Source of the DNA: Plantactinospora endophytica
GTDB taxonomy: Bacteria > Actinomycetota > Actinomycetes > Mycobacteriales > Micromonosporaceae
Reading direction: 5' to 3'
NCBI RefSeq assembly: GCF_016862915.1
Contig: NZ_BONW01000009.1
Coordinates: forward strand, 1 to 64,000
DNA: 64,000 bases
This document shows, piece by piece, positions 46,624 through 55,329 of the stretch; position 1 is the stretch's first letter; each line of letters begins with the position of its first letter. The notes beneath the pieces were generated by a model. That model saw nothing but the letters and a program-made list of their open reading frames with translations, was not told where the DNA came from and made no database searches. The position numbers and the translations under genes were made by a program.

Positions 46624-48650
46624 CCGAGCCCTCCGCCGAGACCGTTCCACCCGAGATCCCGGCCGCCACCGAAGCAGCCGCGACCACCACCTCTTCGGCG
46701 GGAACGCCGGCCGGCGTCGGCCCGGCCGGCACGATCGCGGTACGCGTCCGCGACCGTGCCCTCGCCACCCCGGACGCGGTGGCGATGCGGGGCAAGGACC
46801 GGGGGATCTGGCAGGAGGTGACCTGGGCCGGCTACTGGGACACCGTGCAGACGGTGGCGCACGGGCTGCTGGCGCTCGGGGTGCAGCCCGGGGACCGGGT
46901 GGCGATCCACGCGGAGAACCGCCGGGAGTGGCTGATCGCCGACGTGGCGACGGTGGCGCTGCGGGCGATGACGGTCGGGCTCTATCCGACCAACCCGCCG
47001 CCGGAGGTCGGCTACCTGCTCTCGCACTCCGGGGCCCGGGTGCTGGTCGCCGAGGACCAGGAGCAGGTCGACAAGGCGCTGGAGGTGATCGACGACTGCC
47101 CGGACCTGGAGCGGATCGTCTACCTCGAACCGCGCGGCATCCGGCACCGCTACCGGCACCCCGCCCTGCTCGGCTGGGACGAACTGCTGGCCCTCGGCGC
47201 CGAGCACCGGGCCGCCGAGCCAGAGGCGGTGGCCGCCCGGATGGCGGCGGCGACCGCCGACGACGTCGCCACGCTGATCTACACCTCCGGCACCACCGGC
47301 CCGGCCAAGGGCGCGATGCTGACCGTCGCCAACGTGGACTTCGCGATCCGGGTACTGGTCGACGGTGGCGGGTTCACCGATCCGCCGCCCGGGCCGTCCG
47401 ACCTGCTGCTGTCGTACCTGCCGTTGTGCCATGTGGCGGAACGGATCTTCACCACCTGGTTCAACGCCGGCGCCGGGGTGCAGGTCGCGTTCGCCGAGTC
47501 GATCGACACCGTGCAGGCGAACCTGCGCGAGGTGCAGCCGAGCATCCTGTTCGGGGTACCCCGGATCTGGGAGAAGATCCTCGCAGGCGTGACGATCCGG
47601 CTGGCCAACGCCTCGGCGGTCAAACGGTGGAACGCCCGGATCTGGCTCGGCGTCGCCGACCGGATCGCCGGCACCTTGGTCCGGAACGGCGGTCGGCACA
47701 CCGCCGGCACCCGGCTGGCGTACGGGATCGGCTGGCTGTTCTGCTACCGCGCGCTGCGGGTGCGGATCGGGATGCGACGGGTCCGGTACGCCGCCTCCGG
47801 TGCTGCCCCGATCGCCCCGGACGTGCTGCGCTTCTTCATGGGCATCGGCGTGCCCATGCACGAGGTGTACGGGATGACCGAGAACACCGCCGTCGCCACC
47901 GGCAACCGGCCGGGCCGGGTCCGGCTCGGCACCGTCGGCGAACCGCACCCCGGGGTGGAGTTGCGGATCGACGAGCAGACCGGGGAGATCCTGACCCGGC
48001 ACGGAGGTGTCTTCGCCGGCTACTACCGGGACCCGGCGGCGACCGAGGCCGCCGTCGACGCGGACGGGTGGCTGCGTACCGGCGACGTCGGCGAGTGGGT
48101 CGACGGCACGTACGTGCGGATCACCGACCGGGCCAAGGACATCATGATCACTGCCGGTGGCAAGAACGTCGCCCCGTCCGAGATCGAGAACGCGCTGAAG
48201 GCGTCGCCGTACGTCAAGGAGGCGATCCTGGTCGGCGACCGCCGGCCGTACCTGACCGCGCTGGTCGGGATCGAGTTGGAGACCGTGGGGGAGTGGGCGC
48301 AGCGGCGCGGGCTGGCGTACACGACCTACCGGGACCTGGCCGAGAAGCCCGAGGTCCGGGCCCTGGTCGAGACGCTGGTCGCGGCGGTGAACGCCGGACG
48401 CGCCCCGGTCGAGCAGGTCAAACGGTTCGCGCTGCTGCCCAAGGAACTCGACCACGACGACGGCGAGCTGACCGCCACCCAGAAGGTACGCCGGGCCGCC
48501 GTCGCGGATCGCTTCGCCGAGCTGATCGACGACCTGTACACCCGCCGGTCGGCGAGGTCCGGAGCAGGGGAAGTCGGGGCGATGGGCGGAGCGGCAGAGT
48601 CCGGGGCGCGGGCCGGAGCCGGGGAGCCCGGGGCGGGGGCGGCGGGATGA
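46620..48650 (+). CDS. fadD: Long-chain-fatty-acid CoA ligase-like (FadD family)
   Basis: This 676-residue adenylate-forming enzyme has the AMP-binding P-loop LIYTSGTTGPAKGAML, the MHEVYGMTEN substrate region, GWLRTGDVGEW and the C-terminal catalytic Lys segment DRAKDIMITAGGKNVAPSEI. It activates a carboxylic acid to its acyl-CoA through an acyl-AMP; chain length cannot be read from sequence. A low-complexity N-terminal stretch (about 40 residues, Glu/Ala/Thr) and a Gly/Ala/Glu-rich tail flank the domain. Its place between livG and livH, with overlapping codons on both sides, ties activation of the imported acid to the transporter. Confidence 0.9.
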   Translation: MTEPSAETVPPEIPAATEAAATTTSSAGTPAGVGPAGTIAVRVRDRALATPDAVAMRGKDRGIWQEVTWAGYWDTVQTVAHGLLALGVQPGDRVAIHAENRREWLIADVATVALRAMTVGLYPTNPPPEVGYLLSHSGARVLVAEDQEQVDKALEVIDDCPDLERIVYLEPRGIRHRYRHPALLGWDELLALGAEHRAAEPEAVAARMAAATADDVATLIYTSGTTGPAKGAMLTVANVDFAIRVLVDGGGFTDPPPGPSDLLLSYLPLCHVAERIFTTWFNAGAGVQVAFAESIDTVQANLREVQPSILFGVPRIWEKILAGVTIRLANASAVKRWNARIWLGVADRIAGTLVRNGGRHTAGTRLAYGIGWLFCYRALRVRIGMRRVRYAASGAAPIAPDVLRFFMGIGVPMHEVYGMTENTAVATGNRPGRVRLGTVGEPHPGVELRIDEQTGEILTRHGGVFAGYYRDPAATEAAVDADGWLRTGDVGEWVDGTYVRITDRAKDIMITAGGKNVAPSEIENALKASPYVKEAILVGDRRPYLTALVGIELETVGEWAQRRGLAYTTYRDLAEKPEVRALVETLVAAVNAGRAPVEQVKRFALLPKELDHDDGELTATQKVRRAAVADRFAELIDDLYTRRSARSGAGEVGAMGGAAESGARAGAGEPGAGAAG

Positions 48651-49537
48651 CCGAGCTGGTCGAGAGCCTGCTGCGCGGCCTGGGCACCGGCAGCGTCTAC
48701 GCCCTGCTCGCCCTCGGCTTCGTCATCGTCTACAAGGCGACCCGGGTGATCAGCTTCGCCCAGCCCGCCTTCATGCTGGCCGGCGCGGTACTCGTCACCT
48801 ACCTGGCCGGGCCGCTCGGCTTCTGGGTGGCGGTGCCGGTCGCCGCCGTGCTCACCGCGGGGCTGGCGCTCGGGGTGGAACGGGTGGCGGTACGCCCGAT
48901 GGTCGGTCGGCCGGCGTTCGTGGTCGCGATCATCACCCTCGGGGTGGACGTCGCCGTCCGGGTGGTGGTCAACGGATTCATCGGGCTGGACGTCCGGCAC
49001 GTCGGTGACCCGTGGGGGCTGCGTACGGTGACGATTCCCGGTACCGGGATCGACCTGCAACAGCGGCACCTCGCCGCGCTGCTCGCCACCACCGTGCTGA
49101 TCGGCGGGATGTTCGCCTTCTTCCGCTACACCCGGATGGGGCTGGCGATGCGGGCCGCCGCGTACGACCAGGAGGCAGCACTGGCCATGGGCGTCTCGGT
49201 CGGTGCCGTCTTCGCGCTGTCCTGGGGACTGGCCGGTGGGCTGGCGGCGGTGGCCGGCACCTTCGCCGCCGCCGGGGCGAGCGTCGACGCGGCGCTCTGG
49301 CTGATCGCGCTGACCGCCCTGCCGGTGATCATCCTGGGTGGACTCGACTCGCTGCCCGGCGCGGTGGTCGGCGGACTCGCCGTCGGAACGATCCAGGAAC
49401 TCACCGCCACCTACCAGCAGCACGCGCCCTGGCTCGGCGGCAACGTCTCGGTGATCACCCCGTACGTGCTGATGCTGCTGGTCCTGCTGGTCCGCCCGTA
49501 CGGGCTGTTCGGCACGAGGGAGGTGGAACGGGTGTGA
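48647..49537 (+). CDS. livH: ABC transporter permease (LivH-like)
   Basis: This 296-residue polytopic membrane protein of the LivH family begins LLRGLGTGSVYALLALGFVI and carries SFAQPAFML, AAYDQEAALAMGVSV (cytoplasmic coupling region) and ILGGLDSLPGAVVGGL, all typical. It overlaps the fadD-like gene (ATGA) and livM (GTGA). It forms the channel with LivM. Confidence 0.92.
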   Translation: MTELVESLLRGLGTGSVYALLALGFVIVYKATRVISFAQPAFMLAGAVLVTYLAGPLGFWVAVPVAAVLTAGLALGVERVAVRPMVGRPAFVVAIITLGVDVAVRVVVNGFIGLDVRHVGDPWGLRTVTIPGTGIDLQQRHLAALLATTVLIGGMFAFFRYTRMGLAMRAAAYDQEAALAMGVSVGAVFALSWGLAGGLAAVAGTFAAAGASVDAALWLIALTALPVIILGGLDSLPGAVVGGLAVGTIQELTATYQQHAPWLGGNVSVITPYVLMLLVLLVRPYGLFGTREVERV

Positions 49538-50661
49538 ACACCACCGGACGGCGTACCCGACTGCGCGGACGTCCCGACCTGCACACCTCGTACGCGCAGG
49601 AGTTGACCCTCTTCGACACCCGGGCCAAGCGGGTGGCGGTGGCCGGGCTGCTGGTCGTCGCGCTCGCGCTGCCCTTCCTGCTCACCGACGAGGTGCTGCA
49701 ACTGCTGGCGGTCTGCTGCGTGGCGGCGATCGGGGCGATCGGGCTGGGACTGGTCACCGGGTACGCCGGGCAGGTCTCGCTGGGGCACGCGTTCTTCCTC
49801 GCCGTCGGCGCGTACACGGCGGCGGTGATCAGCGGCGACCCGGACGGCCGGGTGATCGGCTTCGGGATCACCAACATCGCGGTCTGGCTGCCCGCCGCCG
49901 GCCTGCTGGCCGGGCTGGCCGGGGTGCTCGTCGCCCCGCTCGCCACCCGGCTGCGGGGCCTCTACCTGGCGATCGTCACCCTCGGCCTGGTCTTCATCGG
50001 CCAGCACGTGTTCAGCGAGTGGTCGGCGTTGACCGGCGGGGCCGGGGTCGGCCGGCCGGCGGCCACCCTGGAGTTCTTCGGGCAGCCGATCGCCGCCACC
50101 GGCCCGCTCGGCACCCGGGACCAGAAGCTCTACTGGCTGATGCTGCTGCTCCTGCTCGGCTTCGCGCTCGCCGCCGCCAACCTGGCCCGCTCGAAGGTGG
50201 GGCGGGCGTTCACCGCGATCCGGGACCGCGACATCGCGGCCGGGGTGATCGGGGTGAACCTGGCCCGGTACAAGACGATCGCCTTCGCCGTCTCGTCGGC
50301 GTACGCCGGCTGCGCCGGCGCACTGCTCTACACGATCACCGGATTCTTCGACCCGAGCTCGTTCAGCCTGCTGCTGTCGGTGCAGTACATCGCGATGGTG
50401 CTGATCGGCGGTGCGGGCACCATCTCCGGCGCGATCGCCGGGGCGTTCTTCATCACCCTGCTGCCCCGGTTCACCCGGGAGTTGCAGGCGTGGGTGCCGT
50501 TCCTCAGCGCCCAGCCGAACGAGGTGCCGAACGTCTTCCAGGTGGAGACGATCCTCTACGGCGTACTCCTGATCGTCTTCCTCATCTTCGAGCCCCGGGG
50601 CCTGTTCGGGATCTGGGTACGGGTCCGCAACTACTGGAAGGCCTGGCCGTTCTCCTACTGA
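49534..50661 (+). CDS. livM: ABC transporter permease (LivM-like)
   Basis: This 375-residue polytopic membrane protein of the LivM family has GLVTGYAGQVSLGHAFFLAV (the LivM hallmark), AFTAIRDRDIAAGVIGVN and MVLIGGAGTISGAIAGAFF. A GTG at 49534 overlaps the livH stop. The C-terminus ends with EPRGLFGIWVRVRNYW. It pairs with the LivH-like permease. Confidence 0.92.
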   Translation: MNTTGRRTRLRGRPDLHTSYAQELTLFDTRAKRVAVAGLLVVALALPFLLTDEVLQLLAVCCVAAIGAIGLGLVTGYAGQVSLGHAFFLAVGAYTAAVISGDPDGRVIGFGITNIAVWLPAAGLLAGLAGVLVAPLATRLRGLYLAIVTLGLVFIGQHVFSEWSALTGGAGVGRPAATLEFFGQPIAATGPLGTRDQKLYWLMLLLLLGFALAAANLARSKVGRAFTAIRDRDIAAGVIGVNLARYKTIAFAVSSAYAGCAGALLYTITGFFDPSSFSLLLSVQYIAMVLIGGAGTISGAIAGAFFITLLPRFTRELQAWVPFLSAQPNEVPNVFQVETILYGVLLIVFLIFEPRGLFGIWVRVRNYWKAWPFSY

Positions 50662-50726
50662 CCGCCGTCGTCGAACCGACCACAGCGTTCTCCTGTCGAG
50701 CTGCTCCAACGGACTGTGAGGTAGCC

Positions 50727-52043
50727 ATGGGAAGGAACAGACCGTCCGGCACCGGGCCGCGCCGGATCGCCGCCGCGACCGTCGCCCTGCTGCTCTGCGC
50801 CGCGACCACCGCCTGTCGCGGCGGGGACACCGAGACCGACGCGTCCGGGGTGAAGACCGACGTCGGCGTCACCGCCGAGCCGTGCCCGGAGGCGGTGGAC
50901 CGGAACAAGGGATGCATCTACCTCGGCATCATCTCCGACCTGACCGAGGGACCGTTCCGGGCGCTGGCGGTGCCGATCACCGACGCGCAGAAGGCGTTCT
51001 GGAAGCGGGTGAACACCGCCGGCGGGATCGGGAACTACGAGGTCGACGTGACCCGGTGGATCCGGGACAACAAGTACAACCCGCAGACGCACAACCAGGT
51101 GTACCAGGAGATGAAGCCGAACGTGCTGGCCCTGGCCCAGACCCTCGGCTCGCCGACCACCGCCGCCATCCTGGCCGACATGAAGGCCAGCAGCGTGGTC
51201 GCGGCGCCGGCCGCCTGGACCTCGGCGTACGCCTTCGAGGACGTGATCGTCGAGTCCGGCGCCAACTACTGCCTGGAGTCGATGAACGCGCTCGACTACG
51301 CCAGGCAGGCGCACGGCGTGAAGTCGGTACTGGCGGTGCACCTGGCCGGTGACTACGGCGACGACGCGGCGGCCGGCGCCAAGCTCGCCGCACAGTCCCT
51401 CGGGATGACCTTCAACGCGGTGAAGACCGACTCGGGCGCGGACAAGCAGGCCGGCGCGATCCAGGCGATCCTCACCGGCCGCCCCGACCTGGTGATCCTG
51501 ACCATGGGACCGGCCGACGCGGCGGCGATCGTGGGCCAGGCCGCAGCACGGGGCTTCACCGGCCGGTTCATCGGCACCAGTCCGACCTGGAACCCGGCGC
51601 TGTTGCAGAGCGCCGCCGCACCGGCCCTGCTGGCCCGCTACGAGCAGACCGCGCCGTGGGACACCTACAGCGCCGACACCCCGGGCCACCAGGCGCTGCG
51701 CCAGGCACTGGGTCAGATCACCCCGAACGACGGCTACACCTCGGGCTGGGTGTGGTCGTACCCGCTGAAGGCCGCGCTGACCAAGGCGGCGGCCGACGGT
51801 GACCTGACCCGGGCCGGGCTGCTGAAAGCGGTCAAGTCGCTGTCCACCGTGGACTACGAGGGGATGCTGCCGAGCGGCGCCGGCAACTATGCCGCCGGTC
51901 CGAACGACGGCGCCGTCCGGGTCACCGCGGTGTACCGGCCGGACCGGGCCGCCCCGACCGGGGTGATCCAGGTCCGGCCGTTGACCGCCGGGCCGACCGC
52001 CACGGGGTACGACCTGGACCGGCCCTGTTACGAGAAGCTCTGA
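50727..52043 (+). CDS. livK: Branched-chain-type substrate-binding lipoprotein (LivK-like)
   Basis: This 438-residue periplasmic-binding-type lipoprotein has a signal ending LLLCAATTAC. Mature segments such as IYLGIISDLTEGPF and VLAVHLAGDYGDDAAAGAKL fit the type I binding fold of LivK/receptor-family proteins. The start at ATG 50727 follows TGAGGTAGCC after a short gap from livM. It is the last gene of the operon and delivers the ligand, so its pocket sets what the linked acyl-CoA ligase may receive. Confidence 0.92.
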   Translation: MGRNRPSGTGPRRIAAATVALLLCAATTACRGGDTETDASGVKTDVGVTAEPCPEAVDRNKGCIYLGIISDLTEGPFRALAVPITDAQKAFWKRVNTAGGIGNYEVDVTRWIRDNKYNPQTHNQVYQEMKPNVLALAQTLGSPTTAAILADMKASSVVAAPAAWTSAYAFEDVIVESGANYCLESMNALDYARQAHGVKSVLAVHLAGDYGDDAAAGAKLAAQSLGMTFNAVKTDSGADKQAGAIQAILTGRPDLVILTMGPADAAAIVGQAAARGFTGRFIGTSPTWNPALLQSAAAPALLARYEQTAPWDTYSADTPGHQALRQALGQITPNDGYTSGWVWSYPLKAALTKAAADGDLTRAGLLKAVKSLSTVDYEGMLPSGAGNYAAGPNDGAVRVTAVYRPDRAAPTGVIQVRPLTAGPTATGYDLDRPCYEKL

Positions 52044-52101
52044 CCGACGCGGCGCCGACCCCGCCGTAGGGGCCGGGATCGAGCGGGCCGCGGTCGGCCG
52101 G

Positions 52102-53460
52102 TCAACGGGCCAGCCGGTCGACCGCGGCCACCACCGCGCCGGCACCGTCCTCGGTGGACAGTCGGTCGGCGAGCCGGCGGGACCGGTGCCGGAAGTCCGG
52201 TCCGGCCACCGCCGCCCGGATGGCGTCGGCCAGCCGGGCTTCGTCGAGCCGGCGGAACGGCAGCACCGCCGGGCCGACCCCGAGGGCGGCCAGCCGGGCG
52301 GCCCAGAACGGCTGGTCGGCGAGGATCGGCACCGGTACGGCCGGCACCCCGGCCCGAAGCCCGGCGGCGGTGGTGCCGCAACCGGCGTGGTGCACCAGCG
52401 CGGCCATCCGGGGAAAGAGCCAGTCGTGCGGTACGTCCCCGACGGTGAACACGTCCGGCTCCCGGAGCCCGCCCGCCCCGGCACCTGCACCCGCCGGCCC
52501 CCGGAGCACTGCGGCCTCGGCACCCTCCGGTCCCTGGAACACCCCGGCACCGGCACCGTCCTCGCCCGGGACCGCCCCGGCACCGGCACCGTCGAGCCCT
52601 TGGAGCACGCCGCGTACCCCGGCCCGGCGCAGTGCGCCGACGACCAGACGGTGCAGCCCGTTCCCGGTGTCGGCGAGGCTGCCGAAACCGACGTAGACCG
52701 GCGGCGGGCCGGCGGCGAGGAAGTCGACCAGGTCGGCGGGTGGCCGCCACCCGGCATCCGTCAGCGGCCACCAGTAGCCGACCACGTCCAGCCCCGCCGG
52801 CCAGTCCGGCGGCCGGGGCAGCACCGTCGGGCTGAACCCGTGCTGGACCGCCCAGCCGTCGGCCGTCGCCCGGCGTTGCAGGCTGCCGAGCCCGACCGGC
52901 GGCAGTCCGAGCAGGTCGCGCAGCCGGCGGGAGGCGTCGGCGTACACCCGGTCGGCGAGGAGCCGGCCGAGTCGACCGGCGAGCCGGTTTCCCCACCGGC
53001 CCAGCGACCGCACACCGAGCACGACCGGCGGGAACGCCCCGGTGGGCGAGGTCGGCTGGAGGAAGACCCCGAGGCTCGGGATGCGGTGGTACTGCGCCAC
53101 CGAGTACCCCAGCGGCGCGGTCGTGCTGGACAGCAACAGTACGTCGGTGCCCGCCCCGGCGGCGGTGGCGATGCCGGTGCCGAGGTCGCCGACGAACCGG
53201 CCGCCGAGCCGGACGAAGTCGACCAGCCCCGGGGCGCCCGGTACGGGCCAGGACCGGTGCCGCCCGGCGGTGGCGGCGCGGAGCGCGGACAGGTCACCGG
53301 CGATCGGCCGGAACTCCAGGCCGGCCCCGGAGACCAGGTCGGCGTACGGGCCCGGGGCGGCGACCGCCACCCGGTGACCGGCGTCCCGCAGCCGGGCACC
53401 GAGCCCGGTGTACGGCGCGACGTCACCGAGGGAGCCGGCGGTGACGATCAGGACCCGCAT
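52102..53460 (-). CDS. UGT/MGT-type glycosyltransferase (GT1-like) with Gly/Ala-rich insertion
   Basis: This 452-residue protein begins RVLIVTAGSLGDVAPYTGLG, the N-terminal motif of the macrolide-glycosyltransferase/GtfB-like group. The C-terminal donor-binding region reads VPHDWLFPRMAALVHHAGCG, then TTAAGLRAGVPAVPVPILAD and QPFWA, typical of GT1. A repeated low-complexity insertion of about 45 residues (GAGAGAVPGEDGAGAGVFQG and following) lies just before that region, where related enzymes have a short loop. The ATG at 53460 follows GGGAGGTCGCC. The acceptor is unknown (sterol-like, polyketide or lipid). Confidence 0.85.
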   Translation of the reverse strand: MRVLIVTAGSLGDVAPYTGLGARLRDAGHRVAVAAPGPYADLVSGAGLEFRPIAGDLSALRAATAGRHRSWPVPGAPGLVDFVRLGGRFVGDLGTGIATAAGAGTDVLLLSSTTAPLGYSVAQYHRIPSLGVFLQPTSPTGAFPPVVLGVRSLGRWGNRLAGRLGRLLADRVYADASRRLRDLLGLPPVGLGSLQRRATADGWAVQHGFSPTVLPRPPDWPAGLDVVGYWWPLTDAGWRPPADLVDFLAAGPPPVYVGFGSLADTGNGLHRLVVGALRRAGVRGVLQGLDGAGAGAVPGEDGAGAGVFQGPEGAEAAVLRGPAGAGAGAGGLREPDVFTVGDVPHDWLFPRMAALVHHAGCGTTAAGLRAGVPAVPVPILADQPFWAARLAALGVGPAVLPFRRLDEARLADAIRAAVAGPDFRHRSRRLADRLSTEDGAGAVVAAVDRLAR

Positions 53461-53554
53461 GGCGACCTCCCGGTGGGCCGGGGACATCGACCGGCGGCAC
53501 GCGGTCACTGCTCTGGGTGCGGCACCGGCTGCCGCCCGACGCGTCGGCCGCCCG

Positions 53555-53592
53555 TCGCGGGGTATCCGGAGTCTCGCGGGGTATCCGGAGTC
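53555..53592. repeat. Perfect 19-nt tandem repeat between two glycosyltransferase genes
   Basis: The unit cgcggggtatccggagtct occurs at 53555-53573 and 53574-53592 without mismatch. It lies in the 282-nt divergent gap 53461-53742 and includes the palindrome tccgga. It could be a doubled operator or a slippage product; no other feature is visible in the gap. Confidence 0.7.
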
Positions 53593-53742
53593 TACGGCCC
53601 GACCGGCGCCGGCAGCGGTTCTTCGCCCGGACCCGACGCCTCCGGCGTGCGGAAGTGGCGTCGGTAGGGCTCCGCTGCCGCGCTCCGGAAGCCGGTACGC
53701 CCTTTCGAGGATTCTTCGCACCTCCTGCGGGTAGATGGCCGG

Positions 53743-55143
53743 ATGACGTTCAGATCCGGGCGGTACGAGGCGAACCGCAAGGAGGCGTCCGAGCCGCCCG
53801 TCGGCGGCGTCGGCGGACGGCGCCCGCGCGTGATGATCATCTACGCCAGTGCGGGAGCCGGCCACGACGGCGCGAGCCGGGAACTCGCCGGCCGGCTGCG
53901 TGAACGCGGCCTCCAGGCGGACTGCGTGGACCTGGCCGACATCTTCCCGTGGGGACTGGGCCGGCTGCTCCGGGGCACCTACCACGGGATGCTGAGCCGG
54001 CTGCCGTGGATCTACGGACTGCTCTTCGCGATCGGCGGGAACTTCAGCCGGGCCGCCCCGATCACCCGGGCACTGCTGCGGCCGGTCTGGCCCCGGGTGC
54101 TGCGGATGCTGCCCCCGGACACCAGGGCGGTGGTGTCGACGTACCCGGTTGTCAGCCAGATCGTCGGGCCGCTGCGCCGGGAGGGGCGGCTCGCCGTACC
54201 GGTGATCACCTATCTGACCGACTTCGCGGTGAACCCGATCTGGGTGTCGCCCGGCATCGACGTGCACTGCGCCGCGCACCGCACCACCCGGGCCGAGGCC
54301 CGGGCGCTCGGTGCCGGCGAGGTCCGGGTGGCCGGCCGGCTGGTCGCGGCCGGCTTCCGTCCCGGGTCGGCGGAGGAGAAACGCCGTGCCCGGGAGCGCC
54401 TCGGCCTGCCCGTGGACGCCCGGCTGGCCCTGCTGGTCGCCGGGTCCTGGGGGGTCGGCGCGGTGGCCCGGACGGCGGCCGAGATCGCGCGTACCGGGGT
54501 GGCCGTCCCGGTGGTGGTCTGCGGCCGGAACGAGGCGCTGTTCCGCCGGCTGACCCGGCGGCGCACCGGCCACGTCTTCGGCTGGGTCGAGGACATGCCG
54601 GAACTGCTGCGCGCCGCCGACGTCCTGGTGGAGAACGCCGGCGGGCTCACCGCGCTGGAGGCGATGGCCTGCGGCCTGCCGGTCGCCACCTACCGGCCGA
54701 TCCCCGGGCACGGCCGGGCGAACGCCGCGACCATGGCCCGGGCCGGGGTGGCGACCTGGGTACGCCACTCCGCCGAGCTGGGCCCGACGCTGGTCCAGCT
54801 CGCCGACGGTACGCCCGGCCAGCGGCAGCGCGCCGCCGGGCTGGCCCTGTTCGAGACGGATCCGGCGGCGGTGGTCGCCGACGTGGCCCGGGGCGGCCCG
54901 CTGGCCGAACCGGGTACCGGGCTGCCGATCGGGGGTTGGCAGCCGTCCACACCGGTCGACGACGCGGTGGCTGATCCGGAGGTGCCCGCCGAGGTGCCGG
55001 CGGGGGTGGCCGCCGCGCCGGCCCGCCGGACGCTGACCCGGTGGGTGGGACTGCGCGCGGGGGTCGCCAAGCTTCGGATCGGTGCCGACCAGCCCCGGAC
55101 CGACGGTACGCACCCGGTGAACCGTCCGGACCGGCAAGGCTGA
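53743..55143 (+). CDS. MGDG-synthase-like glycosyltransferase (GT28 family)
   Basis: This 466-residue protein has the N-terminal glycolipid-synthase motif VMIIYASAGAGHDGASRELA, followed by YHGMLSRLPWIYGLLFAIGG and VITYLTDFAVNPIWVSPGID, as in monogalactosyldiacylglycerol synthases and processive diacylglycerol glycosyltransferases. The C-terminal half has the donor site VFGWVEDMPELLRAADVLVE and NAGGLTALEAMACGLPVATY. The last 80 residues are Ala/Pro/Val-rich and not conserved. A glycoglycerolipid or phosphatidylinositol-type acceptor is probable but not shown. The ATG at 53743 has a weak ribosome binding site, so a later start is possible. Confidence 0.85.
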   Translation: MTFRSGRYEANRKEASEPPVGGVGGRRPRVMIIYASAGAGHDGASRELAGRLRERGLQADCVDLADIFPWGLGRLLRGTYHGMLSRLPWIYGLLFAIGGNFSRAAPITRALLRPVWPRVLRMLPPDTRAVVSTYPVVSQIVGPLRREGRLAVPVITYLTDFAVNPIWVSPGIDVHCAAHRTTRAEARALGAGEVRVAGRLVAAGFRPGSAEEKRRARERLGLPVDARLALLVAGSWGVGAVARTAAEIARTGVAVPVVVCGRNEALFRRLTRRRTGHVFGWVEDMPELLRAADVLVENAGGLTALEAMACGLPVATYRPIPGHGRANAATMARAGVATWVRHSAELGPTLVQLADGTPGQRQRAAGLALFETDPAAVVADVARGGPLAEPGTGLPIGGWQPSTPVDDAVADPEVPAEVPAGVAAAPARRTLTRWVGLRAGVAKLRIGADQPRTDGTHPVNRPDRQG

Positions 55144-55329
55144 GGTGGCGGCTCGACATCGCGCCGCCCGTACCCTCGTGCGGGCGGTGGCCGGGCGGCC
55201 CGGCACCGGCCCGATTCGGCTCGTCGCTCGTTCTGTTCGGCTCGTCGCTCGTCCGGCGCGACCCGGCATCGGTTCGGCGCGGCCGGGTGCCGGTCCGGTG
55301 CGGCGGATCCGGCCCGGAGGTGCCGTCCG

